Part shown: piece after piece, positions 26,142 to 35,065 of the stretch
Numbering within the stretch: the first letter of the stretch is position 1
How the letters are laid out: every line of letters begins with the position of its first letter
The notes under the pieces: model-generated
What the model was told of the DNA's origin: nothing
The model's database searches: none
What the model saw: the letters and a program-made list of their open reading frames with translations, nothing else
Position numbers and translations under genes: made by a program
Assembly: GCA_015063165.1 (NCBI GenBank)
Contig: SUSZ01000010.1
Span: 1-59,655 of the forward strand
Length of the DNA stretch: 59,655 nucleotides
Source of the DNA: Thermoplasmata archaeon
GTDB taxonomy: Archaea > Thermoplasmatota > Thermoplasmata > Methanomassiliicoccales > Methanomethylophilaceae
Direction of reading: 5' to 3'

Positions 26142-27296
26142 TCAGAGGCCGGAGACGACCTTCTTTATCCTGGCCATCCCCTCGCGTATCTGCTCCTCGG
26201 AGGCGGCGTAGGAGATCCTGAAGAAGCCTTCGCCGTGGGGGCCGAAAGCGGTTCCGGGAGTGACGGCGACATGGCCTTCCCTGAGCAGGATCTCCGCCAG
26301 CTTTGCGGACGGGATGTCCCTGTTGTACTTCGGGAAGACGTAGAACGCTCCGTCGGGGACGTTGCACTCGAACCCGCGGATCTCCTCCACTAGGTCCATG
26401 ACGATGTCACGGCGCCTCCTGAACTCCTTGATCATGTCCGCCCTGGACTGCTGCTGGCCGGTGAGGGCCTCCACGGCCGCCTTCTGTACGAAGGATACCG
26501 CGCAGGATATGGAATGGGACTGGAGCTTGTTGATGGCCTTGATGTCCTCGGCGGGAGCGATCGCCCATCCGAGCCTCCATCCGGTCATGGCGTAGGACTT
26601 GGAGAGGCCGGAGACGGTGATGGTGTTCTCGAACATGCCGGGGAACGCGGAGATGGAGACGTGCTCTCCCTCGTAGACGATGGCGGAGTAGATCTCGTCG
26701 GCCAGGACCTTTATCCCGTGGGTCATGGCGATGTCGGCGATCTGCTTCAGGACGGCGCGAGGGATGACGCATCCGGTGGGGTTGGAAGGCGTGTTGAGGA
26801 TGATCATCCTGGTCCTGGGCGTGATGGCCGCCTCGACCTTCGCAGGGTCCAGGACGAACTTGTCCTCGAAATAGGTGGGGACGTAGACCGGGACTCCTCC
26901 GGCGAGACGGATGCAGGCCTCGTACGAGACCCATGAGGGGTCGGAGAGAATGACCTCGTCTCCGGGATCGATGTATGCCAGAGCCGTCAGGAAGATGGCC
27001 TGCTTGCAAGGCGTGATGAGGACGTTGGACTGGTCGCAGGGTATGCCGCTCTCCTTGCGGGAGACATCGGCTACGGCTTTCCTGAGCTCCGGGATCCCCA
27101 GGGAGGGGGTGTAATGCGTGTATCCGGAGCGGAGCGAGTCGCAGCACGCCTCGATGATGTTATCGGGGGTGGTGAAATCGGGCTCCCCCATGGAGAACGA
27201 GACTATGTCGACGCCCTCCGATTTCATCTGACTGACCAAATTGGAAATAGCGATCGTTCCGGATGCTGGAATCTCCTGTAACCTCTTCGATACCAT
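26142..27296 (-). CDS. Class I aminotransferase (aspartate aminotransferase-like)
   Basis: The 384-residue PLP enzyme shows the SMGEPDFTTP N-terminal motif, NTPSNPTG (substrate-cofactor loop), DEIYS and the PLP lysine in VSGLSKSYAMTGWR. It should transaminate aspartate or a related dicarboxylic or aromatic acid. ATG 27296 is chosen; a TTG eight codons earlier is possible. It stands between the serine genes and purP. Confidence 0.9.
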   Translation of the reverse strand: MVSKRLQEIPASGTIAISNLVSQMKSEGVDIVSFSMGEPDFTTPDNIIEACCDSLRSGYTHYTPSLGIPELRKAVADVSRKESGIPCDQSNVLITPCKQAIFLTALAYIDPGDEVILSDPSWVSYEACIRLAGGVPVYVPTYFEDKFVLDPAKVEAAITPRTRMIILNTPSNPTGCVIPRAVLKQIADIAMTHGIKVLADEIYSAIVYEGEHVSISAFPGMFENTITVSGLSKSYAMTGWRLGWAIAPAEDIKAINKLQSHSISCAVSFVQKAAVEALTGQQQSRADMIKEFRRRRDIVMDLVEEIRGFECNVPDGAFYVFPKYNRDIPSAKLAEILLREGHVAVTPGTAFGPHGEGFFRISYAASEEQIREGMARIKKVVSGL

Positions 27297-27359
27297 CTCT
27301 ACGCCTTCTGTGGGCAATCGAATCCTGCTTCGATTATATAATCTAAAGCACAGCAGGGG

Positions 27360-28433
27360 TCAGGACATGAGCTCCTTTAACGTGCCGTCGGCCGCGGACT
27401 CCTTTATCTCCATGGCCATCCTCGCGCCGGTGCTAAGGCCGGGGTAGATGAGATCGGCGTAGGGGGATCCGGAGATGAACGGGTTTGTTCCCGCGACGAT
27501 CCTGGTGGATATCTCGAACACCTTGAACTGGAGCTTGTCGTTGACGACGGTCTCCAGGCAGAACGGTCCCCACATGCCTCCGAAGAGCTCGTAGGACTTG
27601 TTCACGATCTTCTCGGCCATGTCGAACGCCTTCGGCAGAAGGGACTCCCTGATGACGACCGGGGTGTTCCCGGTGACGACGAACGAGGGATTTATCCCGT
27701 GCCTCCTGGACTCCTCTATGGACCCTAGCTTGTACATCTCGTCGATGTTGCTCTCGTCCCTGCGGTCTATGGAGAGGAGCTCGAGGGTTCCGCCCTGCTC
27801 GCACTTGTACCCGTCCTTCTTGAGCGGGTCGTAGAAGAAGTGCATGTAGTACCTGGTTCCCAGGCAGTACTCCTGGATGGTGTAGGGCTGGGTGTTGTCC
27901 ACGGCCATCTTGAAGTCCAGGTAGTCCCTGGCAATGAAGTATCCGCTTCCGCCTTTGGCTCCGTGGTACTTGACCATGACAGGCTCGTCGATGTCCCTCG
28001 CGTCGGTTATGAGCTTGGGCATGGGGACACCCGCGGAGGTGATCCACTGCCTCTGCCTGTCCCTGTCGGACTCCCATCCCAGGACGGCGCGGTTGCCGTA
28101 GGAAGGGACGGCGTAGTCGGAGAAGCGGCGGGGGCCCATGTACTCGACGAACGAGCCGTGGGGGATCAGGATGACGTTCTTGTCGTACAACTCGCCGATG
28201 CGCTCCTCCATCTCGTCGAAATCGGCGTACTTTATGATCTCGTCAGGCTTGGCGAGGGGGAAGGCGTCGTAGTATCTCGTGTTGTGGGTGATGGTGAGAC
28301 CCAGGGTCTTGAAGCCCATCTTCCTGGCGCCATGGAAAATCTGTAATGATGAATGAGAGCAGAGCGTCGCGATTGTCAAATCGTTCGGATCGTACCCGTC
28401 CAGAATCTCGTCGATCTTGCTCTTGGGAACCAT
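27360..28433 (-). CDS. purP: FAICAR synthetase PurP (formate-dependent)
   Basis: PurP uses formate and ATP to formylate AICAR in archaeal IMP synthesis. The 357-residue ATP-grasp enzyme shows LCSHSSLQIFHGAR, GSGYFIARD, the PIFEIS-type segment VFEISTRIVAGTN and YSDLI-type YADLIYPGL near the end. ATG 28433 has a TATA-like TTTATAATAG about 25 nt upstream (28450-28462), suggesting a leaderless start. PurH in the same window performs the same chemistry by the folate route, so one may be dispensable. Confidence 0.95.
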   Translation of the reverse strand: MVPKSKIDEILDGYDPNDLTIATLCSHSSLQIFHGARKMGFKTLGLTITHNTRYYDAFPLAKPDEIIKYADFDEMEERIGELYDKNVILIPHGSFVEYMGPRRFSDYAVPSYGNRAVLGWESDRDRQRQWITSAGVPMPKLITDARDIDEPVMVKYHGAKGGSGYFIARDYLDFKMAVDNTQPYTIQEYCLGTRYYMHFFYDPLKKDGYKCEQGGTLELLSIDRRDESNIDEMYKLGSIEESRRHGINPSFVVTGNTPVVIRESLLPKAFDMAEKIVNKSYELFGGMWGPFCLETVVNDKLQFKVFEISTRIVAGTNPFISGSPYADLIYPGLSTGARMAMEIKESAADGTLKELMS

Positions 28434-28449
28434 GCCCTCTTATTGCTTT

Positions 28450-28462
28450 ACCTATTATAAAC
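28450..28462 (-). promoter_or_regulatory. TATA box of purP
   Basis: The minus strand has GTTTATAATAGG about 22-30 nt upstream of ATG 28433, the classic position for a leaderless transcript. Another TATA-like TTGATTAAATACTG at 28622-28635 faces rpa on the plus strand. The rest of the 255-nt gap shows nothing else. Confidence 0.5.
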
Positions 28463-28688
28463 GTTGCCACTGGAACTATCGGCTGTTTCGAGGGCCAGCA
28501 GACGCATCTTCATGCCTCGGAAACGAGCAATAATGCATGAAATACGTGTTTTTCGCATATCTTCATGCTGATCAACCGCACATGCGTGCACCCGTCCGCT
28601 ACTTTCGGCTACCCCCTCCCATTGATTAAATACTGACAACCTCTAGGCGGGAGCGCATGCCGTAGGAAGGCATCGCGGAGTCGATACG

Positions 28689-30689
28689 ATGAACGATACA
28701 GAACTAACACCCCTGTTGGAAGAGATGAAAAGGGTGCTCAACGACAAGATCGACGAAGAAACGCTGAGAGCGGAGCTCAACAAATACCTCAACGAGTACC
28801 ACGTGGACGTGGATGCCGCTAAGAGGGGAATCCTCCGCAAGTACGGCGCCATAGACAGCGCTGTAGCCATCGGCGGCACCATAACAAAGAAGATCGGGAC
28901 CCTGAACGGGACTGAGCAGAACGTTGACGTCGTCGGCAAGGTCGTCACGGTGGATCGCAGGTCCATCAAGAGCAGAGGGACCGAGAAGGAGATCGTCTCC
29001 GGAATCGTCGGCGACGAGACCGGAAGCGTCACATACACCCTCTGGGACCCCAGCATCGCCGAGCTCGTGGCAGGATCCAGCTACACCTTCAGGAACTGCT
29101 ACTGCAAGACCTACAAGGGAGCGGTCCAGCTGAACATTGGCAACCGCGGAAGGATCGAGGCCGCCGACACCGATGTGGAGGCTTCCGACGTCGCGGTCAG
29201 CACCCCCGCCGAGACCAAGAAGATCGGCCAGCTGACCGGCACCGAGCAGAACATAGACATCGTCGCCAAGGTCATGGCGTGCGAGAGGAGGACCGTCAAC
29301 GCGAGGGGGGAGATGAAGGAGATCGTCTCAGGAACCATCGCGGACGACACAGGTGCCGTCCCGTTCACGATCTGGAACGACGCCCAGGACCTCGAGGTCG
29401 GATCCGTCTACGAGTTCAAGGGATGCTACTGCAAGACCTATATGGGCGCGGTGCAGGTGAACACCGGCATGAGCAGCACCGTCACCCCGTCCTCCGTCGA
29501 GATGGAGACCGTGGAATACACCCCGGCCGCCCCCACCGTCGCAGCCAACATGGGCCCCGGGGAGAAGAAGAAGATCGCAGAGCTCGACGGCACCGAGCAG
29601 AACGTCGACCTGGAGGTCAAGGCGCTGTTCGTGGACAAGAGGAACGTCACCGTCAGAGGGAACCCCACCGACATCATCACCGGGACCATCGGAGACGAGA
29701 CCGGCTCCATAATGTTCACCATCTGGGAGCCCGGAGAGCTCGAGATGGAGAAGGGCAAGACCTACGCCTTCAGGGGGGCCTACGCCCGCAAGAGGAACGA
29801 CACCATCCAGATCAACATGGGCAACCGCGGCAAAGTGGAGCCCATCGACGCCAACATAGACGTCCCCGAGAGGGTCTACAGCATGAGCATGGCCGAGTGC
29901 AAGGTCAAGGACATCCACGAGGGCATCGGAAGCGTCACCGTCAGGGGCCTCATCGTCTCCGTCGAGGAGAGGGAGGTCGTCATCAGGGGGGAGAACCGCA
30001 CCGTCTGGTCCGGCATACTCGCCGACGACACCGGCAAGATACAGTACTCCGCCTGGAAGGACTTCGAGCTCAAGGAGAACGATAGCGTGTGCATCGCCAA
30101 CGCCTACGTCCGCTCCTGGAAGGGCATACCCCAGCTGAACCTTGGGGAGAGGTCCGAGGTGAGCCGCATAGACTCCGACTTCCAGACCGTCGAGACCGGC
30201 ACCAACCTCAGGACGGTCGCGGAGATCATGAAGAACGGCGGCGGCATCGACATCGACATCGAAGGCATGGTCGTCGACATCAGGGCCGGCAGCGGGCTCA
30301 TCAAGAGATGCCCCCAGTGCAAGAGGTCCATACTCAACGGCGTCTGCGCCCTCCACGGACAGGTCGAGGGAACCAGCGACATCAGGCTGAAAGCCGTCAT
30401 AGACGACGGAACCGGAGCCATAGGAGCCGTCATAGGACGCGCGGAGACCGAGAAGCTCACCGGCGTCTCCTTGGAGGAGGCCGAGAGCATGGCCGCCAGG
30501 CTCGGAGAGGGAGCCGTCATCGGCGACCTGACCGCGAAGGTGCTCATGCGCAGGGTGCGCGTGTCCGGGAACGTCACCATAGACGACTTCGGACCCAGCA
30601 TCACGGTCAGAGGCCTGAAGCCCGTCGACGTGGACGTGGTATCCGAGGCCAAGGACCTTCTCAAAGACGTGGAGGCGAACCTTTCATGA
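28689..30689 (+). CDS. rpa: Replication protein A, multi-OB-fold subunit
   Basis: RPA coats single-stranded DNA. The 666-residue chain carries repeated OB folds (about residues 75-160, 185-270, 305-395 and 405-500). The repeats share GTEQN[VI]D and [IS]VSG[IT]..D[ED]TG segments, evidence of internal duplication. A zinc motif CPQC...CALH (about 540-555) lies in the last OB domain. An N-terminal helical region precedes them. A GCGGAG SD lies 9 nt before ATG 28689. The RPA-associated gene overlaps it by 4 nt. Confidence 0.93.
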   Translation: MNDTELTPLLEEMKRVLNDKIDEETLRAELNKYLNEYHVDVDAAKRGILRKYGAIDSAVAIGGTITKKIGTLNGTEQNVDVVGKVVTVDRRSIKSRGTEKEIVSGIVGDETGSVTYTLWDPSIAELVAGSSYTFRNCYCKTYKGAVQLNIGNRGRIEAADTDVEASDVAVSTPAETKKIGQLTGTEQNIDIVAKVMACERRTVNARGEMKEIVSGTIADDTGAVPFTIWNDAQDLEVGSVYEFKGCYCKTYMGAVQVNTGMSSTVTPSSVEMETVEYTPAAPTVAANMGPGEKKKIAELDGTEQNVDLEVKALFVDKRNVTVRGNPTDIITGTIGDETGSIMFTIWEPGELEMEKGKTYAFRGAYARKRNDTIQINMGNRGKVEPIDANIDVPERVYSMSMAECKVKDIHEGIGSVTVRGLIVSVEEREVVIRGENRTVWSGILADDTGKIQYSAWKDFELKENDSVCIANAYVRSWKGIPQLNLGERSEVSRIDSDFQTVETGTNLRTVAEIMKNGGGIDIDIEGMVVDIRAGSGLIKRCPQCKRSILNGVCALHGQVEGTSDIRLKAVIDDGTGAIGAVIGRAETEKLTGVSLEEAESMAARLGEGAVIGDLTAKVLMRRVRVSGNVTIDDFGPSITVRGLKPVDVDVVSEAKDLLKDVEANLS

Positions 30690-31702
30690 ACGGAGATTTC
30701 AACGACAACCCGTTCTCCAGCGGGAACGAATACATGCAGGAGGCCCCCAAGCAGCCCCAGCCGGCCTCGGACAAGCCCCGCTCCGGAGCCAGGGAGACCG
30801 CCTGGAGGCTGTTCTCCACCGAGTTCAACGGGACCAACCTGGAGATCAAGCCGACCGAGGAGAAGATGCCCTCGTACGTCGTGACCCCTCTCGGGGCCAA
30901 GGTGAACAGAGTCCTTGTGGCAGGAGTCCTCACCGAGATAGAGGACCGCGGAAGCGAGGAGGAGCACATGTGGACCTGCCGCGTACAGGACCCTTCCGGG
31001 AACTTCTACGTGAACGCCGGAAGGTTCCAGCCCGAGGCGTCCGCGGCCATGGCGTCGCTGGTGGCCCCCTGCCTGGTGGCGGCGGTCGGAAAAGTCAGGC
31101 TGTTCCGCAGGGAGGACGGCAACGTGTCCATGAGCGTGAGGCCCGAGCGCATCGTGGAGATCGACGAGAAAGCCTACATGGAATGGGTCCTCGAGACCGC
31201 CAAGTCCACCTGGACCAGGCTCAAGAACATGAGGAGGGCGTGCGGGATGCCAGACGCCACCGTGGACACGCTCGTCTCCATGGGCGTGAACCCCGCCGAA
31301 GCGGAGGGGATCATCTACGCCCTCGACAATGCCGAACCCCCTGCGTCCGACATCTACCTCAGGTCCATCCAGAACGCCATCAGGAAGCTCCTCCCCGACG
31401 AGGAGATCGACCTCGGCATCCCTGGAGACGCTCCCGACGAGGTCTACATCCCCGGAAGCGGATTCTCCGCGCCCGCAGCGCCCAAGAGCGAGCCTCAGAT
31501 GGGCAAAGCGGCATCGGAGGACGCGGTCCTACAGCTCCTCGAAGAGCTGGACATCGATGGAAAAGGAGCTCCCAGGGACGAGCTGGAGAGGCGCGCCGAG
31601 AGCATGGGCATAAGCAGCATCGAGCTCGAGGAGGTCTCCAACAGCCTCATGGAGAAGGGACTGGTCTACGAGCCCAACCTGAGATACCTCAAACGCATCT
31701 GA
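30686..31702 (+). CDS. RPA-associated protein (OB-fold, COG3390 type)
   Basis: The 338-residue protein overlaps rpa as ATGA, the usual arrangement of rpa and its associated gene in euryarchaea. It has a central OB-fold region (VLVAGVLTEIEDRG..WTCRVQDPSGNFYVNAGRF), a UBA-like helical stretch (VDTLVSMGVNPAEAEGIIYAL), a Pro/Ala linker and a winged-helix-like C-terminus. It probably forms a complex with RPA on single-stranded DNA. A non-homologous upstream frame was ignored. Confidence 0.88.
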   Translation: MNGDFNDNPFSSGNEYMQEAPKQPQPASDKPRSGARETAWRLFSTEFNGTNLEIKPTEEKMPSYVVTPLGAKVNRVLVAGVLTEIEDRGSEEEHMWTCRVQDPSGNFYVNAGRFQPEASAAMASLVAPCLVAAVGKVRLFRREDGNVSMSVRPERIVEIDEKAYMEWVLETAKSTWTRLKNMRRACGMPDATVDTLVSMGVNPAEAEGIIYALDNAEPPASDIYLRSIQNAIRKLLPDEEIDLGIPGDAPDEVYIPGSGFSAPAAPKSEPQMGKAASEDAVLQLLEELDIDGKGAPRDELERRAESMGISSIELEEVSNSLMEKGLVYEPNLRYLKRI

Positions 31703-31726
31703 AAGGGGGGGGGGGACTTCCCCCTT
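31703..31726. terminator. G11-tract hairpin between convergent rpa operon and Memo gene
   Basis: AAGGGGG pairs with CCCCCTT across a run of eleven G (31705-31715). It starts at the stop of the RPA-associated gene and reaches the Memo stop. G-tract of this length is unusual and may be a slippage or quadruplex site. Confidence 0.5.
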
Positions 31727-32550
31727 CAAACCGCTTTCTTCTCGAAGACCGCCGACCCGTAGCCGACCACGGAATGGGGATCCATCCCCAGGGAGTCATA
31801 CGAATCGGTGTGCTTCAGCACCTTCGCCGAGCACCCCTCGCAGAACATCATCGCCGTCATGGTGGGGCCGTATCCGCACATGGTTATCCTGTTGGACCTC
31901 ACGGTGTCGTAGAGGCCCTCGGGATCCATCGCCGCCACGCGGTCCAAGGCCATGCCATCCAGCCTCGAAGCCTCGGTATTCGGGATGTAATGGGAGAGGT
32001 CCGTGGAGGCCACCACGACGACGTCGCGGCCCTCGCAGGCGGTCAGCAGCACATCGGCCAGCCGGCGGGCTTCCTGTGGGGTCTGACGGCCCATTATGAT
32101 GGGGACTATGCATGGGTCGGGGTCGATGTATTGGATGAACGGGACATGGACCTCGACGGAATGCTCGTAGCGGTGAACATCGGCGCTGTCCTCGTACCTC
32201 TCCGCGAGCATTTCGCATATCTCCTCGTCAGTCTTGCAGACTCCGAACGGCGTCAGGAACGGCTCAGAGCATATCACGGTGCCGTATGCGGTGCCGTAAT
32301 GATCCGGGCCGATGACAATGTAGACATCAGGCAATCCGTCCTCCTTCAGGGCACGGTACGCATGGGCTGCGTTCATCCCGGATGCCAGATAACCGGCATG
32401 GGGTGCCATGATCCCGCGTATGCCCCTGGATGAGCCTGCTTCGCCCGGAAAGCCAGGGCCCAGAGGGCTCTCGAAACAAGAATCTATGACAGCCTTCAGA
32501 GCGTCTGGATTCGAAGGATAGAAACGGCCTGCGACCGCCGGTTGCCTCAT
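31726..32550 (-). CDS. Memo-like family protein
   Basis: The 274-residue protein belongs to the MEMO1/AmmeMemoRadiSam B family, related to class III extradiol dioxygenases. Its metal-binding residues are visible as MAPHAGY, GPDHYG, HSVEVHVPF, STDLSHY and MCGYGPT. The substrate is unknown. ATG 32550 is favoured over an upstream frame start at 32607, because an AT-rich TATA-like TACTATTTATC lies about 30-40 nt before it. In many archaea this gene directly follows rps2; here a gap of about 520 nt separates them. Confidence 0.88.
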   Translation of the reverse strand: MRQPAVAGRFYPSNPDALKAVIDSCFESPLGPGFPGEAGSSRGIRGIMAPHAGYLASGMNAAHAYRALKEDGLPDVYIVIGPDHYGTAYGTVICSEPFLTPFGVCKTDEEICEMLAERYEDSADVHRYEHSVEVHVPFIQYIDPDPCIVPIIMGRQTPQEARRLADVLLTACEGRDVVVVASTDLSHYIPNTEASRLDGMALDRVAAMDPEGLYDTVRSNRITMCGYGPTMTAMMFCEGCSAKVLKHTDSYDSLGMDPHSVVGYGSAVFEKKAV

Positions 32551-32720
32551 AACAGAGGGTAGCGTGGCCTCTCGATAAATAGTAAGTGGAATGAAGTTTC
32601 GAGGCACTTCCGCCCTCTGAAGTCGTCAAAAGGCCAAGACCAGATTCTTGGCGCTGGTCGCGTAGATGTGGCAAAAAGAGATAAGGCAGAGCCAAAGCCC
32701 TGTTTTTCAACTTTGAGCTA

Positions 32721-32855
32721 TCAGGACGCCACGGGATCCTGCACGGTCAGGACGTTGCCATCCGCGTCCTGGAACTTCAGCACGTCGATACTGCATTTGA
32801 TTTGAGCAACGTGACTGTTTTCACTCGAGAATATAAGTCGATGAATGCAAGACAT
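32721..32855 (-). pseudogene. C-terminal fragment of a VOC (glyoxalase-like) protein
   Basis: A 44-codon frame ends in SIDVLKFQDADGNVLTVQDP-VAS. That end is the typical last strand of VOC-superfamily proteins (..FKDPDGN..). The first half (MSCIHRLIFSSENSH) has no such resemblance. The rest of the gene is missing, so this looks like a remnant inside the rps2-Memo gap. The remaining parts of the 32551-33071 gap show a terminator hairpin and no gene. Confidence 0.5.
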
Positions 32856-33010
32856 GACTCGTTGCTGAAACCTCCTGCATCTTTCAATGGGTTCAGTTTA
32901 CGTGAATTGGTGCAGTCCCGATACGATACACGAAATCTAGCAATAGCGAACGGATCATCGAGGTGATCGGGAACACATCCCGGAAATACTCTCGCCCTTA
33001 TCGAAAAGAT

Positions 33011-33026
33011 AGCGGCCGAAGCCGCT
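33011..33026 (-). terminator. UUCG-type hairpin after rps2
   Basis: The minus strand reads AGCGGC-TTCG-GCCGCT followed by ATCTTTTCG, a compact stem with a stable tetraloop. It lies about 46 nt downstream of the rps2 stop (33072). Confidence 0.6.
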
Positions 33027-33040
33027 GGTAAAAGGTTTGT
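33026..33040 (-). repeat. 15-nt element shared with 4722-4736, in the uS2 3' UTR
   Basis: ACAAACCTTTTACCA on the minus strand is identical to the copy after the membrane protein gene. A partial second copy (AACCTTTTGCAC) lies just upstream of it here, so the motif appears in tandem. Confidence 0.45.
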
Positions 33041-33071
33041 GCAAAAGGTTTTTGGACTATTCTGTTCGGAA

Positions 33072-33701
33072 TCAGACAAGCTTGGCTTCGAAGTCGTCGA
33101 TAGCGAGGGAGAAGTCTTCGGGATCCTTGAGGGCACCGCGAGCGACGAGGACTTCCCTGGCGAGGAGCCAGTAGACACAGGCCAGAGCGCGCCTTCCCTT
33201 GTTGTTGGTGGGGATGACGAGGTCGACGTTGCGGGTCTCGTTGTTGGCATCACAGAGGGCGACGATAGGGATTCCGAGGTTGAGGGCCTCGTTGAGGGCC
33301 TGCTTGTCCGCGGAAGGGTCGGTGACGACCAGGATCTCGGGCTCGATGAATCCGGGGTTGGCGGGGTTGGTCAGGGTTCCAGGAACGAAACGTCCGGCGA
33401 AGGCGGGTGCTCCGATAGCCTTGGAGAACTCCCTTGCGGGCTTCTGTCCGTACTGCCTGGCGGAAACAACGAGGACACGCCTGGGGTCGTAGCGGGAAAG
33501 GAAGGAAGCCGCGGCCCTGATCCTCTCGTCAGTCTTCTTGACGTCAAGGACGTAGAGTCCGTCCTGCCTGACCTTGTAGATGAACTCCTTCATGTCAGCG
33601 GATTTCTGCTGGGTTCCAATGTGGACACCGGAGGTGAGATAGATGTCCTCTGCGACGAGGAGGTCGGTGTTCACAGGCATGGTCATTTCTTCATCTGCCA
33701 T
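33072..33701 (-). CDS. rps2: Small ribosomal subunit protein uS2
   Basis: At 209 residues this is the expected length for archaeal uS2. The [17 protein letters not shown] start, the [19 protein letters not shown] core, [10 protein letters not shown] and PALCDANNE-like [24 protein letters not shown] segments are diagnostic. The SD AGAGGT lies about 8 nt before ATG 33701, so the transcript has a leader; the TATA-like CCTTAAATAAAATG at about 33790-33803 is about 90 nt away. Confidence 0.96.
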   Translation of the reverse strand: MADEEMTMPVNTDLLVAEDIYLTSGVHIGTQQKSADMKEFIYKVRQDGLYVLDVKKTDERIRAAASFLSRYDPRRVLVVSARQYGQKPAREFSKAIGAPAFAGRFVPGTLTNPANPGFIEPEILVVTDPSADKQALNEALNLGIPIVALCDANNETRNVDLVIPTNNKGRRALACVYWLLAREVLVARGALKDPEDFSLAIDDFEAKLV

Positions 33702-33788
33702 TTTGATAACCTCTTGAATGTGTTCGGAACGTCATCATCAGATAGAGCGGATGTGACGGTACGACTTGTATATTCTGCGGAACAAAAG

Positions 33789-33936
33789 ACATTTTATTTA
33801 AGGATTTGCCGTCCCTTATTATTATTGTTAGTATACATATCAAACAACGCACGCGCGCGAAAGATTGTGCTTATTATTATACATTAATGAATAATTTTTG
33901 ACATCAATAGAAGCTCGGACAAGTTATTTTTAGAAC
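33789..33936. promoter_or_regulatory. Divergent promoter region of rps2 and the DUF2240-type gene
   Basis: This AT-rich gap holds a minus-strand TATA (33790-33803) for rps2 and a plus-strand TATA (GTTATTTTTAGAAC, 33923-33936) 25 nt before ATG 33954. Between them lies a CGCACGCGCGCG alternating stretch (33847-33860). No gene is present. Confidence 0.45.
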
Positions 33937-33953
33937 GTGTAAGATGAGGCCTC

Positions 33954-34526
33954 ATGGAGAACGAGATCCAAACATGCGCAGCCGCTTTCTTCAGGACCAG
34001 CGGGAAAGACGTCACAACCGCAGACGAGTTCGTGATGAGCGCATCGCTGGAGCTCAAGTGGATGGCCCCCTCCAAGGCGAAGAAGCTCCTGGCGCTCCTG
34101 GAGAACGAGGGCGCCGTGCAGTGCAAGAACGGTTACGTGCGCCTGTCCCCCGAGCTCCAGGGCATGGACCTCCCCCTGGCATACAAGCCTTCGCCCGACC
34201 TCATGGCGATGCTGGACAAGCCCATAGAGCCGAAGCCCGAGACGGCGAAGCCCCCTGAGGCCAAGTCTATCGAGAGCGCTCCAGTGACGAAACCCGCCGA
34301 GACGGCTCCCGAAAACAAGCCCGAAGTGAAAGACACGTTCCACATTCTGATGGACATCGCCGTGGACGCAGGCATCCCCCGCAAGGACTTCATCCAGAAC
34401 AGCAACAAGATACAGAGGAGCCTGGGCATCGACATAGGGGCGGCGGCCCTCATCGTCCTCAGGGACGGCGGAGTCGACATTAGGCCCTACATCGATGCCG
34501 TGTACAAGGGCATCGAAGAGTCCTGA
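33954..34526 (+). CDS. DUF2240-type winged-helix protein
   Basis: The 190-residue protein has an N-terminal winged-helix-like domain (residues 5-65: MSASLELKWMAPSKAKKLLALLENEG). A Pro/Glu/Lys linker (about 85-125) and a conserved C-terminal helix bundle with IPRKDFIQNSNKIQ and ALIVLRDGGVDIRPYI follow. I match it to archaeal DUF2240, whose function is unknown, from overall layout. It is leaderless by the TATA at 33923. Its TGA abuts the convergent MBF1 stop exactly (TGATCA). Confidence 0.78.
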   Translation: MENEIQTCAAAFFRTSGKDVTTADEFVMSASLELKWMAPSKAKKLLALLENEGAVQCKNGYVRLSPELQGMDLPLAYKPSPDLMAMLDKPIEPKPETAKPPEAKSIESAPVTKPAETAPENKPEVKDTFHILMDIAVDAGIPRKDFIQNSNKIQRSLGIDIGAAALIVLRDGGVDIRPYIDAVYKGIEES

Positions 34527-35018
34527 TCAGGACTTCTTGATGAAATTGGCGAGGGTCATCTTGTTCCCGGCGCCTCCGGGTCCGACGGTGACTCCCGACT
34601 GGACGGCCTCGGTGAGCTTTATGCCGAGCGCCTTCTCGATCTTCTTGATCAGCTTGTCGTTAGGAACGAGGCTGTTGGACTCTATCTTGGCTATCGTTCC
34701 CTTCTTCTCGAGGATGGAAGCCGCGAACTTCTCCTGGTCCAGGCCTTTGGCCTCGCGGGCGGCCCTGATGACACCGCCGTAGTCGTCTACCAGCTCTATG
34801 CTGGTGGTCCCGGCGTAGATGTCCTTGGACTTCATCCTCTTCTCGCGCTTTTCCAGCCTCTCTTCGATGACGGACTGGGTTACCGGTGCGCCCCCGGAGG
34901 TCGAGGATTTATAGTCCTCGCCGAACCTGGCGCATGCAGGGCACACATTGAGCCTGGAGCCCTCCACGACCACCGTCCTCGTCTGAGGGACGTCTCTGCC
35001 GCACATCTCGCATATCAT
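34527..35018 (-). CDS. mbf1: Multiprotein bridging factor 1 homologue
   Basis: The 163-residue transcription factor has an N-terminal zinc ribbon (C3, C6, C26, C29) followed by a basic linker. The HTH/XRE domain (about 80-150) contains GLDQEKFAASILEKKGTIAKIESNSLVPNDKLIKKIEKAL. Archaeal MBF1 is associated with the ribosome and with transcription. ATG 35018 lies 3 nt after GAGAGGGC. It is divergent from PAN and convergent with the DUF2240-type gene at zero spacing. Confidence 0.88.
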   Translation of the reverse strand: MICEMCGRDVPQTRTVVVEGSRLNVCPACARFGEDYKSSTSGGAPVTQSVIEERLEKREKRMKSKDIYAGTTSIELVDDYGGVIRAAREAKGLDQEKFAASILEKKGTIAKIESNSLVPNDKLIKKIEKALGIKLTEAVQSGVTVGPGGAGNKMTLANFIKKS

Positions 35019-35065
35019 GCCCTCTCTAACAGAATAGCACATTAATTAGCATATCGGGCGGTTCT

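Noticed and set aside
32777-33253. 158-codon minus-strand frame ending ESCLAFIDLYSRVK
   Set aside because: Its upstream part is the shadow of rps2 and the rest has no family resemblance.
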